A DNA stretch of 64,000 bases, taken from NCBI GenBank assembly GCA_963773585.1, contig CAVZBR010000001.1:186001-250000 (forward strand), given 5' to 3'. The position numbers and the translations under genes are program-made. The DNA is from CAVXJN01 sp963773585. Its GTDB lineage: Bacteria > Pseudomonadota > Gammaproteobacteria > JASBUN01. Numbering within the stretch: the first letter of the stretch is position 1; every line of letters starts with the position of its first letter. Below, piece after piece: positions 62,655-64,000 of this stretch. The notes under the pieces were generated by a model. That model saw only the letters and a program-made list of their open reading frames with translations. It was not told the origin of the DNA and did no database searches.

Positions 62655-63728
62655 ATGATTACCGGCATCGCCACTGTTGAAGAACTTCTCAATCTGGCGC
62701 TCCTGGCCCTGGAGCGCGGAACCGGGCTGCATTTGACCGTCGAACAGCGGGAAGCCCGTAAGGGTGATTTCCATGTCGATGCAATTTTGCGCCTCCATCC
62801 AGGTGGCCAGGAATTATTGGCTGAAGTTAAAAAATGGGCGCAACACAAAAATTTCGGTGCCCTCGTCAACCAGCTGAAGGCGCTGCCAGGCGAGGGCCTC
62901 CTGGTCACAGACTTCGTTAACCCCGCGATGGCGGCCCGACTGCGCGAACACCAAGTGCAGTTCATAGATGCTCAGGGCAATGCGTTCATTAACCAGCCGC
63001 CGGTTTACGTGTATGTCACGACCAACCGAGCACGCCAGCAGGAGCATTTGCGTCCTGCCAAAGAAGGTGGCCTGAGGCGGGCATTCGAGCCCAAGGGATT
63101 GATGGTCGTTTATGCGTTTCTGCTCGATCCAGCTCTGGTTGGGGCCCCATACCGGGAAATCGCCGAGCGAGCGGGTGTCGCGCTCGGCACCGTTGGCAGA
63201 GTCATTGACGCGCTCAAGGCCGCAGGTACCGTTCGCGAAACCCCAGGCGGTGGACGTCGACTGGTGCATTATCGAGCGCTGCTCGACCGCTGGGTGGACG
63301 CCTGGCCCGAGAAACTGAAGCCAAAGCAGTTTGTGGGCGAATTCATAACGGGCGATCCGAACTGGTGGGAGCACATCGATATACGGAAGTACGGTGGTTA
63401 CTGGGGCGGAGAGGTCGCAGCGGCGAAATATACGGCATATCTCAAGCCCCAGGTCGGTACCATTTACCTCCCCGCGCAAACGCTGCCCCAATTGTTACGT
63501 GACGGACGCTTGCACAAAACGACGCAATGGACTGGCGACAAAGCTGCTGCTGTACAGGTATACAAACCTTTCTGGCCGAAGCAGGAAGGCAAATACGGCG
63601 TCGAAGCAGGGCTTGTTCCTCCGGTCCTGGTCTACGCCGATCTGCTCGCAACCGCTGACCCGAGAAACCTGGAAGCAGCCCAGCAAATTTACGAGGAACA
63701 CATTGCTCAATATTGCAGGGAAGATTGA
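62655..63728 (+). CDS. AbiEi-family antitoxin / transcriptional regulator
   Basis: 357 aa. The N-terminal part looks like a restriction-fold or dimerisation region (LLAEVKKWAQHKNFGALVNQ, partly; LLVTDFVNPAMAARLRE), and a winged helix follows (YREIAERAGVALGTVGRVIDAL). The C-terminal half (QFVGEFITGDPNWWEHIDI, GYWGGEVAAAKYTAYL, VYADLLATADPRNLEAA) is the AbiEi_2-type domain of type IV toxin-antitoxin systems. It overlaps the start of a nucleotidyltransferase gene. The usual role is a repressor that also counters the toxin. Its own operators lie upstream. Confidence 0.88.
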   Translation: MITGIATVEELLNLALLALERGTGLHLTVEQREARKGDFHVDAILRLHPGGQELLAEVKKWAQHKNFGALVNQLKALPGEGLLVTDFVNPAMAARLREHQVQFIDAQGNAFINQPPVYVYVTTNRARQQEHLRPAKEGGLRRAFEPKGLMVVYAFLLDPALVGAPYREIAERAGVALGTVGRVIDALKAAGTVRETPGGGRRLVHYRALLDRWVDAWPEKLKPKQFVGEFITGDPNWWEHIDIRKYGGYWGGEVAAAKYTAYLKPQVGTIYLPAQTLPQLLRDGRLHKTTQWTGDKAAAVQVYKPFWPKQEGKYGVEAGLVPPVLVYADLLATADPRNLEAAQQIYEEHIAQYCRED

Positions 63729-64000
63729 GGCGGGCATCGTCGCGGTGATTGCTTGCGTCCACCAGGCGTCGGCGGATACCAGCATTCCTTACGTGATCGT
63801 CGGCGCCACGGCACGCGATCTCATCCTCCACTATGGGCATGGCGCGGAAGTGCAGCGTGCGACTCGCGATATCGATTTCGCCATCCAGGTGAAGAACTGG
63901 AGCGCATTCGAGGCCCTCCAGGTCCGCCTCGGTGAACTGGGTTTCACGCCGACGAAGGCGGCGCACCGACTGCTGGGCCCTGAGCGCACTGTTGTGGATA
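63703..64000 (+). CDS. AbiEii-type nucleotidyltransferase toxin, N-terminal part
   Basis: It starts with TTG at 63703 behind GAGGAA, inside the end of the antitoxin gene (26-bp overlap), and stays open to the window edge (99 codons). IPYVIVGATARDLIL and RATRDIDFAIQV match the G-x-x-A...D-x-D nucleotidyltransferase core of AbiEii-like toxins, which modify tRNA or other nucleic acids. Together with the AbiEi protein it forms a type IV toxin-antitoxin/abortive-infection pair. The C-terminal part is outside the window. Confidence 0.82.
   Translation, partial: MLNIAGKIEAGIVAVIACVHQASADTSIPYVIVGATARDLILHYGHGAEVQRATRDIDFAIQVKNWSAFEALQVRLGELGFTPTKAAHRLLGPERTVVD

Noticed and set aside
1..64000. tRNA, rRNA and riboswitch genes
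   Set aside because: None could be recognised by eye; a covariance-model search would be needed to exclude small ones.

Overview
This is a high-GC gammaproteobacterial chromosome segment. The gene content (aceK, rlmM, gpmA, pyk, a PEP-CTERM protein, an IorAB-like pair) points to an environmental, perhaps uncultured, member of the Gammaproteobacteria, but I cannot name a genus. No rRNA, tRNA or CRISPR array was recognised. The most striking physical feature is a very dense family of REP-like palindromes (about 31 bp, with arms of the type GTCGGGTT...AACCCGAC). They occur singly, as pairs and as long tandem arrays, and are accompanied by a REP-associated tyrosine transposase gene (52018-52554).

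Layout. 0-24.6 kb is mostly ordinary core genome: a membrane GGDEF-EAL protein, gpmA, two overlapping photolyase/cryptochrome genes, rlmM, an R3H AAA ATPase, an MltF-like lytic transglycosylase, aceK, a lemA-TPM-TPM operon, pyk, a sulfotransferase and a two-gene molybdenum hydroxylase. 24.6-26.7 kb is a 165-bp REP array interrupted by a truncated, frameshifted IS3-type transposase. 26.7-33.9 kb carries a PEP-CTERM protein with its terminator, a CaCA exchanger, a Spy-like periplasmic protein, a cytochrome b plus sulfite-oxidase-fold pair, a PilZ protein, an M48 protease and a membrane-anchored Mrr-type nuclease. 34.1-35.7 kb is a ~253-bp REP array. 36.5-40.2 kb holds a receiver-cyclase fusion, a DUF4197 protein and small lipoproteins. 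40.2-41.3 kb is a ~170-bp REP array.

41.3-51.35 kb is the candidate new system: three minus-strand genes in tight order (1839 aa, 100 aa, 1408 aa). The two giants share a long N-terminal and central scaffold but end in unrelated catalytic domains, an alpha/beta hydrolase in one and a papain-like cysteine protease in the other.

51.4-64 kb looks like an accessory or defence region: RAYT, an exported unknown, a metallo-beta-lactamase-fold protein with a broken zinc motif, a Fic protein preceded by twin 32-bp operators, a frameshifted Mrr-type nuclease, a wHTH-nucleotidyltransferase/HEPN pair with an operator over its start codon, a HIT protein, a PUA/EVE-like HNH endonuclease and an AbiEi/AbiEii-type pair that runs off the end of the window.
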